A DNA stretch of 64,000 bases from Lachnospiraceae bacterium (GCA_015056815.1 SVFN01000022.1:17643-81642), one strand, 5' to 3'. Positions 33,295-42,053 are shown, counted from the first letter of the stretch. Notes: generated from the letters alone by a model not told the origin. Program-made: numbers and translations.

Positions 33295-35109
33295 TTATTT
33301 ATCATCCAGCTTCAATACGCTCATGAAGGCTTTCTGCGGAATCTCCACATTACCGACCTGACGCATACGCTTCTTTCCTTCTTTTTGTTTTTCCAGCAGC
33401 TTTTTCTTACGGGTGATATCACCACCGTAACACTTCGCCAGTACGTCCTTGCGCATCGCCCTGACGGTCTCCCTGGCGATGATCTTACCGCCCACTGCAG
33501 CCTGGATCGGGATCTCGAACAGGTGTCTCGGAATCTCTTCTTTCAGCTTTTCGCACATCTTGCGTCCTCTCTCATAAGCACTGTCCTTATGAACGATAAA
33601 GGAAAGAGCATCCACTTCCTCTTTGTTGATCAGGATATCCAGCTTTACAAGCTGTGAAGTCTCATAACCCTTGATCTCATAATCAAAGGACGCATATCCT
33701 CTGGAGCGGGATTTCAGGGCATCAAAGAAATCATAGATGATCTCATTCAGCGGTAGTTCATATTTTAAAAGTGCCCTGGTCTCCTCCATGTATTCCATTC
33801 CCAGATAGACCCCTCGTCGTTCCTGGCAAAGCTCCATGATGGAACCGATAAATTCCGTCGTCACCATGATCTCAGCCTTCACGATCGGTTCTTCCATATG
33901 CTCAATCTCGGAAGGCTCCGGAAGGTTGCTTGGATTGGTCAGCTCGATCATCTCGCCGTTTGTCTTATATACGCGGTATACTACTCCGGGCGCTGTCGTT
34001 ACCAGGTCCAGATTATATTCGCGCTCCAGTCTCTCCTGAATGATCTCCAAATGCAAAAGTCCCAGAAAACCGCAGCGAAATCCAAATCCCAGTGCGATCG
34101 ACGTCTCCGGCTCATAGTTTAAAGAGGCATCATTCAGCTGCAGTTTTTCCAGCGCATCCCTAAGATCCGGATATTTTGCCCCATCCGCCGGGTACATACC
34201 GCAGTACACCATAGAATTTACTTTTTTATAGCCCGGAAGCGGTTCGCTGCAGGGATTATCGATATCCGTGATGGTGTCGCCCACCGCTGTATCTTTGACA
34301 TTCTTGATGGAAGCTGTGATATACCCCACCATCCCGGCACTCAGCTCTTCACAGGGAATAAACTGCCCCGCGCCGAAATATCCGACCTCCACGACTTCCT
34401 CTGTGGCTCCGGTCGCCATCATATGGATCTTCGTTCCCTTTTTGACGGTTCCTTCCATAATGCGGCAGAAAACGATCACACCTTTATAGGAATCATAGAC
34501 TGAGTCAAAGATCAAAGCCTGCAATGGGTTGTCAGGGCTCCCGCCCGGTGCCGGGATCCTCGTAACGATCTGTTCCAGTACTTCCTCAATACCAATTCCG
34601 TTTTTTGCGGAGATCAATGGTGCATCCTGCGCCTCGATCCCGATGACATCCTCAATCTCGTCTTTAACTCTGTCCGGCTCGGCACTTGGAAGATCGATCT
34701 TATTGATGACCGGGAAAACATCCAGATCATGATCCAGGGCAAGGTAAACATTTGCCAGTGTCTGTGCCTCAATCCCCTGTGCCGCATCCACTACCAGGAT
34801 CGCTCCGTCACAGGCTGCAAGGCTTCGACTCACTTCGTAGTTAAAGTCTACATGTCCGGGGGTATCGATCAGATTAAAAATATACTCCTCCCCGTCGTTT
34901 GCCTTATAGACAATGCGGACAGTCTGTGCTTTGATGGTAATCCCACGCTCTCGCTCCAGTTCCATATTATCAAGTACCTGTGCCTGCATCTCACGGCTTG
35001 TCAGCAGTCCGGTCTTTTCAATGATGCGATCTGCCAGCGTAGACTTACCATGATCGATGTGGGCTACGATACAGAAATTTCTTATTTTACTCTGATCTAT
35101 CACTGCCAT
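33295..35109 (-). CDS. lepA: Elongation factor 4 (LepA)
   Basis: A 604-residue translational GTPase that back-translocates or remodels stalled ribosomes. G1 AHIDHGKST (16-24), the [12 protein letters not shown] switch region, G3 DTPGHVDF and G4 NKIDLP are all present, and the LepA-specific C-terminal domain ends [16 protein letters not shown] near 585. Length is normal. It has its own promoter (35161-35189) and is co-transcribed with hemW. Confidence 0.97.
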   Translation of the reverse strand: MAVIDQSKIRNFCIVAHIDHGKSTLADRIIEKTGLLTSREMQAQVLDNMELERERGITIKAQTVRIVYKANDGEEYIFNLIDTPGHVDFNYEVSRSLAACDGAILVVDAAQGIEAQTLANVYLALDHDLDVFPVINKIDLPSAEPDRVKDEIEDVIGIEAQDAPLISAKNGIGIEEVLEQIVTRIPAPGGSPDNPLQALIFDSVYDSYKGVIVFCRIMEGTVKKGTKIHMMATGATEEVVEVGYFGAGQFIPCEELSAGMVGYITASIKNVKDTAVGDTITDIDNPCSEPLPGYKKVNSMVYCGMYPADGAKYPDLRDALEKLQLNDASLNYEPETSIALGFGFRCGFLGLLHLEIIQERLEREYNLDLVTTAPGVVYRVYKTNGEMIELTNPSNLPEPSEIEHMEEPIVKAEIMVTTEFIGSIMELCQERRGVYLGMEYMEETRALLKYELPLNEIIYDFFDALKSRSRGYASFDYEIKGYETSQLVKLDILINKEEVDALSFIVHKDSAYERGRKMCEKLKEEIPRHLFEIPIQAAVGGKIIARETVRAMRKDVLAKCYGGDITRKKKLLEKQKEGKKRMRQVGNVEIPQKAFMSVLKLDDK

Positions 35110-35160
35110 ATTGTTTAAACTCCTCTATATAAAGTGCATTGGTGTTTCTTTTCCCGTGTT

Positions 35161-35189
35161 ACTATATCAAAAAAAGAGAGAGTGCGCAA
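35161..35189 (-). promoter_or_regulatory. Sigma-A-type promoter of lepA-hemW
   Basis: TTGCGC (35184-35189), a 17-bp spacer and TATAGT (35161-35166) on the minus strand, about 52 bp before lepA. Confidence 0.6.
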
Positions 35190-35299
35190 GTAAATACTGT
35201 GACAGGTTTGTGATTGGCTTGTATCGTTTGCATTCCATGCGAAAGTCTCGTACAATCGCTGCAGGCTGCGGGGAGACTGTATAGAGTTGCTTTGTATAT

Positions 35300-36625
35300 T
35301 TACCGGTCCGGGGTGAGGACCTGATATAAAATGCGGGCGATCGCGGGAAGGGTGTTTGTAACCTCCTCCACCGTATTGGTCTGTGCACCAAGCTCCAGCA
35401 GGATGCTTTTGGGGCGGTACTGCATATTGTAGCGATAACCTTTCAGGTAGATCCTTCTGGCCAGCCCCGGATAATATTCGCGCGCAGCAAGCTGCAACTG
35501 GAAGGAAAGCGCCAGATTGTCCTGTATGTATGGATTTTTGAGATATTCGATATCTCCGGTCGCGTTGGTGTGGCATAAGCCGTTAAAAAACATGAACTGT
35601 GCCATTTGCACGCCATCTATCTCTTTTACCAGCCTTGTGTTTTCCGCTATCCCATCCCGGTGAAGATCGATCACAACTTCGATTGAAGGATTGTCTTCCA
35701 ATAGTTTTTCCAGCGCAGGCGCCGCCTTCGAGTAAGCATAGTCCCTGTTTTCCACATCATATTGTCCGGTGTGATGGATCACATTGAATCCATAATCCCG
35801 AAGAAGCTCTGCCAGTCTTTCTCCTGCTCCTACCACAGTATCGGCCTCCTCCCCCGGTCTGGAATCTGCAAAGGCTTCCTGTGAATGAGTGTGATAGATC
35901 AGGATCTGCGGCATGGAAGGATCTGTCTTTAAGCTCATATCCTGTGCGAGCATTTTTTGTGCATCCAGTTTTTGCGGTGTAATATCCGTACTTTTATCAA
36001 TCTGATAAAACTCTTTTTTCAGCGTCTCAAAATCTTTAAGACTATGATAGAACAAAAGGCGTTCTTCTTCCGTTTCCCACGCTTTTTTCTCCTCTGCCGT
36101 ATTTACCTCCACTTGTTTTTCCTGTGTTTTTTCCCGCCGGATCCGGTTTTCCCGATCCATTTCCTTTCTCAGTTCTTCCTGATCCACCGCCATGATCCCA
36201 TCCCCGGAAACCGTACTGTTTTCAGAAACCGTTCCTGCTTTCTGTTCTGCCAAAACAGCTTCTTCCAGTGCCTCCTTCTCTTCCTCCTTCCCCTCCTGTA
36301 AAAGAAACCACTTCGCCATTTCCGCATCTTCGTTCCGGCGCCGAAAGGCCGGATATTCTTCCATATATCCATACAGCCCCATATACCGGCGAAGAGCCTG
36401 TTCCAGGATCATCTGTGAACCATGTTTCATTTCTTTCCCGCCTGCATATTCGCAAAACGGATATAAAAAGCTCATCATCTTTTCTTGCGCAGGGAGGGTT
36501 CTGATTCTTTTTGCACCCCAGGTCAAAATGAGTACGACCGTCATTATGGCTGCCGGGCAAAGCAGATAGCGCTTTACATTTCTGTTTCTCATAGGGTTTT
36601 TGCTGTCCTTGTCTGTTTTTTCCAC
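35300..36625 (-). CDS. spoIIP: Stage II sporulation protein P (SpoIIP)
   Basis: A 441-residue membrane-anchored cell-wall amidase/endopeptidase needed for septal peptidoglycan thinning and engulfment. A signal-anchor lies near residues 19-36 (CPAAIMTVVLILTWGA). A charged linker (about 110-225) precedes the catalytic domain with zinc-binding IYHTHSQEAF near 243, YDVENRDYAYSKA near 290, VIDLHRDGI near 320 and the final SILLELGAQTNTVEEV near 410. The neighbours rpsT, gpr, lepA and hemW are the usual clostridial context. Confidence 0.93.
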   Translation of the reverse strand: MEKTDKDSKNPMRNRNVKRYLLCPAAIMTVVLILTWGAKRIRTLPAQEKMMSFLYPFCEYAGGKEMKHGSQMILEQALRRYMGLYGYMEEYPAFRRRNEDAEMAKWFLLQEGKEEEKEALEEAVLAEQKAGTVSENSTVSGDGIMAVDQEELRKEMDRENRIRREKTQEKQVEVNTAEEKKAWETEEERLLFYHSLKDFETLKKEFYQIDKSTDITPQKLDAQKMLAQDMSLKTDPSMPQILIYHTHSQEAFADSRPGEEADTVVGAGERLAELLRDYGFNVIHHTGQYDVENRDYAYSKAAPALEKLLEDNPSIEVVIDLHRDGIAENTRLVKEIDGVQMAQFMFFNGLCHTNATGDIEYLKNPYIQDNLALSFQLQLAAREYYPGLARRIYLKGYRYNMQYRPKSILLELGAQTNTVEEVTNTLPAIARILYQVLTPDR

Positions 36626-36630
36626 TTTTC

Positions 36631-36660
36631 ATATGTATGCAAAGATCAGATCAGACATGC
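36631..36660 (-). promoter_or_regulatory. Candidate sporulation-sigma promoter of spoIIP
   Basis: On the minus strand, CATACATAT (36631-36639) fits the -10 of sigma-E/sigma-K-type promoters. GCATG (36656-36660) could serve as a -35, though its spacing fits less well. A terminator separates this site from rpsT. Sigma-E control of spoIIP is established in Bacillus subtilis. Confidence 0.4.
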
Positions 36661-36678
36661 GTAAGAGATCCGGCAAAC

Positions 36679-36720
36679 AAAAAAGACCTATCAGGATGAC
36701 GGTTCCTGATAAGCCTTATG
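36679..36720 (-). terminator. Intrinsic terminator of rpsT
   Basis: TATCAGGA (36689-36696) pairs with TCCTGATA (36704-36711), the stem continuing outward, followed by TTTTTT on the minus strand. Confidence 0.8.
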
Positions 36721-36741
36721 TCTCTATAAAATCAATTATGA

Positions 36742-37005
36742 TTAAGCCATTTTGTTGACAGCCTTTGAAAGACGTGAAACTTTTCTGGCTGCGTTATTCT
36801 TATGATAAATGCCCTTTGTAGCTGCTTTATCAATCGTAACAGTCGCTTCCTTTAAAGCTGCTGCTGCAGCTTCCTTATCAGAAGACTCGATCGCAGCGTA
36901 TACTTTCTTGATCGCTGTTTTAACGCCAGACTTAATCGCTTTGTTTCTGTCAGCTTTTGTTCTGTTTACTAAAATTCTCTTTTTAGCAGATTTGATGTTA
37001 GCCAA
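36742..37005 (-). CDS. rpsT: 30S ribosomal protein S20
   Basis: An 87-residue S20 with the typical start MANIKSAKKRILVNRTKADRN and C-terminal KGIYHKNNAARKVSRLSKAV (two adjacent stretches). It binds 16S rRNA early in 30S assembly. It is a single-gene unit with a strong promoter (37097-37125) and terminator. Confidence 0.97.
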   Translation of the reverse strand: MANIKSAKKRILVNRTKADRNKAIKSGVKTAIKKVYAAIESSDKEAAAAALKEATVTIDKAATKGIYHKNNAARKVSRLSKAVNKMA

Positions 37006-37096
37006 GACTTACACCTCCCATGAATCACTATTCGTTAATATTCCCTGCATACACCGAAGCGAGACACGGGCAGTCCGATGTACACACACAACTGAT

Positions 37097-37125
37097 ATGA
37101 TAGACGATTCCCCGGTAAATGTCAA
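37097..37125 (-). promoter_or_regulatory. Strong sigma-A promoter of rpsT
   Basis: TTGACA (37120-37125), a 17-bp spacer and TATCAT (37097-37102) on the minus strand. The leader is about 85 nt. Confidence 0.75.
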
Positions 37126-37177
37126 GTTCTTTTTGGTTTTTTTATCAATCATGTTTATCAATCAAGGTCATTCTCGA

Positions 37178-37206
37178 GTATATTTTTCATTTTGCTGCGC
37201 AAACTA
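37178..37206 (+). promoter_or_regulatory. Candidate forespore-type promoter of gpr
   Basis: GTATA (37178-37182), 17 bp, CAAACTA (37200-37206), close to the sigma-F/sigma-G pattern with one mismatch in the -10. gpr is forespore-expressed in Bacillus. No better sigma-A promoter is visible upstream of gpr. Confidence 0.35.
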
Positions 37207-37303
37207 TGACCATAAAAGACTGCTCCGGATCGTTTTGCGCTTCGTTTCTCAAGCCAGTACATCCGGCACATATTAATAATAATTCCAAAACCAGTGAGGT
37301 AAT

Positions 37304-38176
37304 ATGAATACACGATCAATCCGTACAGACCTTGCCCTGGAGGCTCAGGAAGCCTTAGAACCTGTCGCATCTTCCATACACGGGATCTGCGTCAGCAAAA
37401 TTCATCACGAAGAAAGCGGTGCAGACATCACCAAGGTGGAGATCACCACCAAAAACGGTGCAAAGGCGATCGGCAAGCCCATGGGTACTTATATCACAAT
37501 AGAAGCCCCTGCCCTGGATCTGCCGGATGAGGATTATCATCGCAACATTTCGTTGGAGATTTCACACCAGCTTAAGACTCTGATCCCCGATTTTGAAACC
37601 GAACAGTCGATTCTCGTCGTCGGTCTCGGAAACCGTAACATAACGGCAGACTCTTTGGGTCCAACCGTCACAGATCATCTCTATATCACCAGGCATCTCG
37701 TAAAGGAATACGGAAAAGAAGCCTGTCTTTCCGGCTGCGGCCGCAGAATGCATATCCTTTCGAGTCTCGCCCCCGGTGTTATGGCACAGACCGGAATGGA
37801 GACCTCTGAAATCATTGAAGGGGTTGTCAAAAAGACGAAGCCGGATCTGATGATCGTGATCGACTCCCTCGCAGCACGCAGTATCCGCCGTCTGAACCGC
37901 ACGATCCAGATCAGTAACTCCGGCATCCAGCCCGGAAGTGGTGTCGGAAATCACCGGAATGCTTTAAATAAAGAAAGCCTCGGGATCCCCGTAATCGCCA
38001 TCGGTGTCCCCATTGTGGTAGACGCAGCTACCATAGTAAAGGATGCCGCAGGCGATAACTATTCTACCATGGCAGAGTTAAACAATATGTATGTCACATG
38101 CAAGGATGTGGATACTACTGTAGACCGCTTAAGCTTCACAATATCGGAGGCTCTCAACCTCACCATGGCAGAATAA
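37304..38176 (+). CDS. gpr: Spore germination protease GPR
   Basis: A 290-residue protease that degrades small acid-soluble spore proteins at germination. The start MNTRSIRTDLALEAQEAL has the RTDLAxEA motif at the zymogen cleavage region. The core shows VVGLGNRNITADSLGPTVTD near 104, ASSLAPGVM-like SSLAPGVMAQTGMETSEI near 153 and VIDSLAARS near 185, then ISNSGIQPGSGVGNHR and VIAIGVPIVVDA. It is shorter than the Bacillus enzyme (368 residues) because of a compact C terminus. It is divergent from rpsT and ends 8 bp from the convergent TPM gene. Confidence 0.95.
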   Translation: MNTRSIRTDLALEAQEALEPVASSIHGICVSKIHHEESGADITKVEITTKNGAKAIGKPMGTYITIEAPALDLPDEDYHRNISLEISHQLKTLIPDFETEQSILVVGLGNRNITADSLGPTVTDHLYITRHLVKEYGKEACLSGCGRRMHILSSLAPGVMAQTGMETSEIIEGVVKKTKPDLMIVIDSLAARSIRRLNRTIQISNSGIQPGSGVGNHRNALNKESLGIPVIAIGVPIVVDAATIVKDAAGDNYSTMAELNNMYVTCKDVDTTVDRLSFTISEALNLTMAE

Positions 38177-38183
38177 TAAATTC

Positions 38184-38999
38184 TTAAAAATGTCCTCCGC
38201 CACCTCCATGGGAATGTCCTCCGCCGGAGATATGATGTCCTCCCCCTCCGCTGCTTGAGCTTTCAATCTTTCTGGAGGTCGTATGTTTGCTTAAAAACGT
38301 ATCTGCCTTATGTCTGAGGTTCGGATGCCCTCCCACTACGTAAGTGTTTGCGGTAGTTGTCTTTTTCCCGATGTTTACGGCAAGCTGTATCAGCAAAAAC
38401 AAAACCGTAACGATCAGTGAGAAGATCACGACATGAAGCGGTTTTAAAATCTCCAGTATTCCGTCACCGCTCTTATGTTCCATGTCCCGCACAAGACGGT
38501 CGACATAATTCATCGCTGCACGGCAGGTATCGCCTCGCAGATCATCACAGACCAGTTCCACCATGGAATCGATCATAGAAGTGGAATAACGTGTTTCCAC
38601 TCTTCCCGTTGTACAAAACCATGCATCTCCGGTTTCAAAATCAGCCACAAACAATGCACCGTCTCCCCAGGGTGCATCATATCCAAATTTGTTGTTGTCG
38701 TAAAAATCATCCGCGAAATCCCTGATATATCCTTCATGTCCATTGCAGGTCATAAATATGATGTCACAGCCGATCTGCTGTTCTTTCCTGGCGATCATTT
38801 CCCTCAAGGACATTTCCTCTGCATCCGTAAGCCTATCCGCTTCATCAAATACTCTCTCCTCTGTAAGACACTCCGTATTGGTACGCGTATATGTCACCTG
38901 CTCTTTCGGGGCATGTGTCAGCCTGACACCGATCATGGCGATAAGCAGGATCCCCAGTAAAATAAACAGCCATAGAAAATGTTTCACATATCGTTTCAT
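38184..38999 (-). CDS. TPM domain membrane protein with Gly/His-rich tail
   Basis: A 271-residue protein: an N-terminal signal-anchor (about 8-27), an extracytoplasmic TPM domain (about 45-175, RVFDEADRLTDAEEMSLREM, ...FADDFYDNNKFGYDAPWGDG), a second helix (about 187-208) and a C-terminal tail rich in Gly and His (GGGGHHISGGGHSHGGGGGH). TPM domains occur in envelope proteins with suggested phosphatase or photosystem-repair roles; function here is unknown. The tail may bind metal or simply be the low-complexity end common in this family. The start overlaps the stop of the zinc-ribbon gene (ATGA), so the two are probably coupled. Confidence 0.75.
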   Translation of the reverse strand: MKRYVKHFLWLFILLGILLIAMIGVRLTHAPKEQVTYTRTNTECLTEERVFDEADRLTDAEEMSLREMIARKEQQIGCDIIFMTCNGHEGYIRDFADDFYDNNKFGYDAPWGDGALFVADFETGDAWFCTTGRVETRYSTSMIDSMVELVCDDLRGDTCRAAMNYVDRLVRDMEHKSGDGILEILKPLHVVIFSLIVTVLFLLIQLAVNIGKKTTTANTYVVGGHPNLRHKADTFLSKHTTSRKIESSSSGGGGHHISGGGHSHGGGGGHF

Positions 39000-39985
39000 T
39001 ACAGCAGCACCTCCAGAATCTGACGTAACATGATCCCGGCACCTGTCAGTCCGCCAAACAGCGTTAAACCGTACGCGGCCACTTTCCCCCAGGATATCGG
39101 AGCCTCACCGACCATCTTGCCGGTCTGCCCGTTTAATTTGAAATGATATTCCTTATCATGGTATTTGTAAGTATAATCCCACACCGGTAAAAGCGCATAG
39201 TTTGCGGCACTGTTATTCAGCTGCAGGTTCTGTCTGTCACAGGTGACGGACGCATACCCGGAAATCGTCTGGTTCATCAAGGCCTCCGCATCTTCTCTCG
39301 CCTTTTTCCTTGCTCTCGGTTCCAGCGCATCCGATTCCATGTTTTTCATTTCGCCCAAAAATCCTGACATATATCTGCTCTGAAAACTTTCAAGCTCCTG
39401 ATACTGAAAGGGCTCTAACAGATCCATTACTTTATCATCCATCAGGATGGAAGCATCCGCCGGTATTTTTTCAAATGTGATATCCATAGATCGTTCAATA
39501 TGGTAAATACTGGTCTCGGTATACTCCGTATTTCCGCTTCTCCAGGTCCTGACCTTGCGTCCGGTACCGGCATATTCATAATCACAAAAATAATCATACA
39601 TAAAAAACGGAACATAAATCCCTTCCATCTTGTTCATACGTGCTTCACTTAAAAAATCGGAAGGCAGAAACAGTTTTTTGCCGAATTCCTCGCGGATGAT
39701 CTCCTTGGCACGCTCCCTGTCCAGTTTGAACGGGATCATCAGATGCGGCTCATTCTCTCCCTGAATCCTTTCATCGATGATAATATAGTTTCCGCAGCTT
39801 TCACAATGGTAGGCACTGTCATATTGGTTCAGCTGCATCGGTGCTCCGCAGGAAGCACATTCCATGCTTCCGTTTCCCGGTTCTGCCTGTTCACAGTCCA
39901 CACCGTCACAGTATGGACAGAACATTGCCCTGCGTGACGGTGCGTAGATCGCATTGCCGCCACAGTTTTTGCATTTATAGATCAT
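38999..39985 (-). CDS. Double zinc-ribbon protein coupled to the TPM gene
   Basis: A 328-residue protein starting MIYKCKNCGGNAIYAP. Two N-terminal zinc ribbons are visible (CKNCGG...CPYCDG and CASCGA...CESCGN). The remainder (about 75-300) is a soluble alpha/beta region with YVPFFMYDYFCDYEY and LLPVWDYTYKYHDKEYHF, then a short hydrophobic C terminus (about 300-328). Similar proteins are often annotated TFIIB-type zinc-ribbon proteins beside TPM proteins. A role as partner or chaperone of the TPM protein is inferred from coupling. AAGGATC precedes the ATG. Confidence 0.65.
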   Translation of the reverse strand: MIYKCKNCGGNAIYAPSRRAMFCPYCDGVDCEQAEPGNGSMECASCGAPMQLNQYDSAYHCESCGNYIIIDERIQGENEPHLMIPFKLDRERAKEIIREEFGKKLFLPSDFLSEARMNKMEGIYVPFFMYDYFCDYEYAGTGRKVRTWRSGNTEYTETSIYHIERSMDITFEKIPADASILMDDKVMDLLEPFQYQELESFQSRYMSGFLGEMKNMESDALEPRARKKAREDAEALMNQTISGYASVTCDRQNLQLNNSAANYALLPVWDYTYKYHDKEYHFKLNGQTGKMVGEAPISWGKVAAYGLTLFGGLTGAGIMLRQILEVLL

Positions 39986-40099
39986 GATCCTTCCCCCCTG
40001 CTGTATTCATTCCGCTCACGCTTCCTGACATGGTCTTTTATATGATACCATATTTTAGGTCAGAAAGATATTAATTTTTTGATTTTGCCGTCTTTCGCC

Positions 40100-40158
40100 G
40101 TTACTATTCACAGCCGTTCCGCCTGTGAAAGTAACGGATTTCGGCTGTGAATAGCAAC
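40100..40158. repeat. Interspersed palindromic element, copy 3 (compact, alternative pairing)
   Basis: The left arm starts GTTACTATTCACAG. It can pair with CTGTGAAAGTAAC (40123-40135, one bulge) or, through 40100-40116, with CGGCTGTGAATAGCAAC (40142-40158, 16 of 17 bases). It shares GTTACTATTC with copies 1 and 2. The alternative pairings also fit a regulatory leader, but the promoter of the next gene lies downstream. Confidence 0.55.
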
Positions 40159-40216
40159 CTTTCGCCTCTACGACGGATCATAACCGTTTTCGCGCTATAT
40201 TTGGCGAAATTTCCGA

Positions 40217-40245
40217 TTGCACCGGATAGCAAAATAAGGTATGAT
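40217..40245 (+). promoter_or_regulatory. Sigma-A promoter of the first receptor gene
   Basis: TTGCAC (40217-40222), a 17-bp spacer and TATGAT (40240-40245). Confidence 0.7.
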
Positions 40246-40292
40246 TCTAATAATAACACCCGTAGTCTTATGATTCATAGGAGGAACCTCAA

Positions 40293-41081
40293 ATGACCCG
40301 CAAACTGACTGTCTGTTTTTTGGCCGCTTTTCTTTGCATATTTCTGGCTGCATGTGAACACAGTGCTCCGGAGAATACTGTGTTTGCCGTAGATGACCTC
40401 CCCGGCAAGACGATCGGAGTCCTGCTTGATACCACCGGAGATGCCTATGCATCCGAATACGAAAAAGAAAGTTCTGTTCTGGAACGCTTCTCCTATGCGG
40501 AAGACGCGATCATCGCTCTGGCCGAGGGAAATCTGGACTGTGTGATCATAGATGAACAGCCCGCCAGAGTGCTCGTTGATAAATATAAAGATCTTACCAT
40601 TTTAGACGAGCAGTTCGTGACCGAAAACTATGCATTCTGCTTTTCCAAGGACCGTGCGGAAATGACCGAGAAATTCAATACGGCTCTGGCTGAAATGAAA
40701 GAATCGGGCACTCTTGATCAGATTATTTCCAATTATATCGGCGACGCCAAGGGTACTTGCCCTTATCAGTCTCCTGCAGATATCGACCGTTCCAACGGAG
40801 TTCTGACTTTGGCACTGCACATTGGCTTTGAACCTTATGAATTTTATGATGATGATGTGGTCAAGGGCATTGATATCGATATCGCCCGGGCATTCTGCGA
40901 CAGGATGGGATATGAGCTGAAACTCGAAGACATGGAATTTGACTCCATTATCGCCGCAGTGCAGACCGGCAAAGCTGACTTTGGATGTTCTGCCATGACG
41001 ATCACCGAGGACCGTGCAAAGCTGATTGATTTTACCGACTCCTATACTTCTTCTTCTCAGGTGATCATCGTACGCAAATAA
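40293..41081 (+). CDS. Polar amino-acid ABC transporter substrate-binding lipoprotein, paralogue 1
   Basis: A 262-residue SBP (family 3). The signal peptide ends in the lipobox LAAC (cysteine near 21). The SBP_bac_3 fold shows KTIGVLLDTTGDAYASEYE near 41, LDCVIIDEQPARVLV near 90, GFEPYEFYDDDVVKGIDIDI near 180 and ADFGCSAMTITEDRAKLIDF near 230. The C terminus is VIIVRK. AGGAGG is 8 bp before the ATG. It is followed by its own terminator (41101-41126), so it is expressed separately from the permease genes. It is a close paralogue of the next gene and probably shares the permease. Confidence 0.9.
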   Translation: MTRKLTVCFLAAFLCIFLAACEHSAPENTVFAVDDLPGKTIGVLLDTTGDAYASEYEKESSVLERFSYAEDAIIALAEGNLDCVIIDEQPARVLVDKYKDLTILDEQFVTENYAFCFSKDRAEMTEKFNTALAEMKESGTLDQIISNYIGDAKGTCPYQSPADIDRSNGVLTLALHIGFEPYEFYDDDVVKGIDIDIARAFCDRMGYELKLEDMEFDSIIAAVQTGKADFGCSAMTITEDRAKLIDFTDSYTSSSQVIIVRK

Positions 41082-41100
41082 AAGACTGTTTCGGATACTT

Positions 41101-41126
41101 AAGCCGCCGTTTTGGCGGCTTTTTTA
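41101..41126 (+). terminator. Intrinsic terminator after receptor paralogue 1
   Basis: AAGCCGCC (41101-41108) and GGCGGCTT (41114-41121) with a GTTTT loop, then TTTTT. Confidence 0.9.
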
Positions 41127-41177
41127 ACATTTTGCATCCTACAGGGCTTTTTTGTATGATATTTGGAAGATTTTAGA

Positions 41178-41206
41178 TTGCATAACTATTCAAAATAATG
41201 TATTAT
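41178..41206 (+). promoter_or_regulatory. Sigma-A promoter of the second receptor-permease-ATPase operon
   Basis: TTGCAT (41178-41183), a 17-bp spacer and TATTAT (41201-41206). Confidence 0.65.
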
Positions 41207-41217
41207 TTTTGAATAGT
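41185..41217 (+). promoter_or_regulatory. 33-bp palindromic operator candidate overlapping the promoter
   Basis: ACTATTCAAAATAAT at the left is mirrored by ATTATTTTTGAATAGT at the right (one-base bulge). It covers the spacer, the -10 and the start site, so a bound repressor would block RNA polymerase. The half-sites resemble TGAATA of arginine boxes but in the outward order, so the regulator is not assigned. Confidence 0.5.
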
Positions 41218-41252
41218 GTAATTGAATTATTATTTATCAGGAGGTATCTTTC

Positions 41253-42044
41253 ATGTTTCGTAAAATTTCCAGTTGTTTTGCAATCGCTGCACTTGCAGCT
41301 ACCCTGACAGCCTGCGGTGGCGGCGCTGCCAAAAATACAGTTTTTTCCGTAGACGATCTTCCCGGCAAGACCATCGGCGTACAGCTTGGCACGACCGGCG
41401 ATATCTATGCTTCCGATTATGAAGCCGAGGGTTCCACAATCGAACGTTACTCCAAAGGCGGCGATGCGGTGTTAGCTCTCAAAAAGGGAACCATCGACTG
41501 CGTGATCATCGATGAACAGCCCGCCAAGGCTTTTGTGGCGAAAAACAGCGATCTCACGATCCTGGATGAGGAATTTGCAGTGGAAGAATATGCAATCTGT
41601 ATTTCCAAGGACCGCAAAGATCTCACGGACGAATTCAACAATGCGCTTGCCGAATTAAAAGATTCCGGCACACTTGACGAAATCGTCTCCAATTACATCG
41701 GCGACAGCACAAAGGGCACTCACCCCTACCAGTCTCCTGCAGATGTTGACCGTTCCAAAGGCACTCTGACCATGGCGACCAATGCTGCTTTTGAGCCGTA
41801 TGAATATTATGAAAACGACGCCATTGTGGGCATCGATGCCGATATCGCACAGGCAATCTGTGATAAGCTCGGATATGAATTAAAGATCGAGGATATGGAA
41901 TTCGATTCCATCATCGCTGCAGTGCAGTCCGGGAAAGCAGACTTCGGTGCAGCCGGTATGACTGTCACAGAGGACAGACTGAAAAACATCGACTTTACCG
42001 ATCCTTATACGACAGCCACACAGGTCATTATTGTAAGGAAGTAG
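41253..42044 (+). CDS. Polar amino-acid ABC transporter substrate-binding lipoprotein, paralogue 2
   Basis: A 263-residue SBP (family 3) with lipobox LTAC (cysteine near 21). It has the same architecture as the upstream paralogue: KTIGVQLGTTGDIYASDYE near 42, LKKGTIDCVIIDEQPAK near 80, NAAFEPYEYYENDAIVGID near 178 and FGAAGMTVTEDRLKNIDF near 235. The arginine and aspartate ligands expected for amino-acid binding are plausible, but the substrate cannot be fixed. AGGAGG lies 8 bp before the ATG. It heads the receptor-permease-ATPase operon under the palindromic operator. Confidence 0.92.
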   Translation: MFRKISSCFAIAALAATLTACGGGAAKNTVFSVDDLPGKTIGVQLGTTGDIYASDYEAEGSTIERYSKGGDAVLALKKGTIDCVIIDEQPAKAFVAKNSDLTILDEEFAVEEYAICISKDRKDLTDEFNNALAELKDSGTLDEIVSNYIGDSTKGTHPYQSPADVDRSKGTLTMATNAAFEPYEYYENDAIVGIDADIAQAICDKLGYELKIEDMEFDSIIAAVQSGKADFGAAGMTVTEDRLKNIDFTDPYTTATQVIIVRK

Positions 42045-42053
42045 GTTATTGCC

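Larger units (their letters stand above)
39986..40292. other. Divergent intergenic region between the zinc-ribbon gene and the ABC operon
   Basis: This 307-bp gap holds repeat copy 3 (40100-40158), the promoter of the first receptor gene (40217-40245) and its ribosome binding site (40279-40284). A TATCAT with a poor -35 near 40045 may serve the minus-strand pair. Confidence 0.55.

Noticed and set aside
35115..35576. 153-residue minus-strand open frame after spoIIP
   Set aside because: Mostly overlaps the conserved C terminus of SpoIIP in another frame and runs through the lepA promoter.
41185..41217. Arginine-repressor (ARG) box
   Set aside because: Half-sites are arranged TATTCA...TGAATA, opposite to the usual TGAATA...TATTCA, and the spacing differs.
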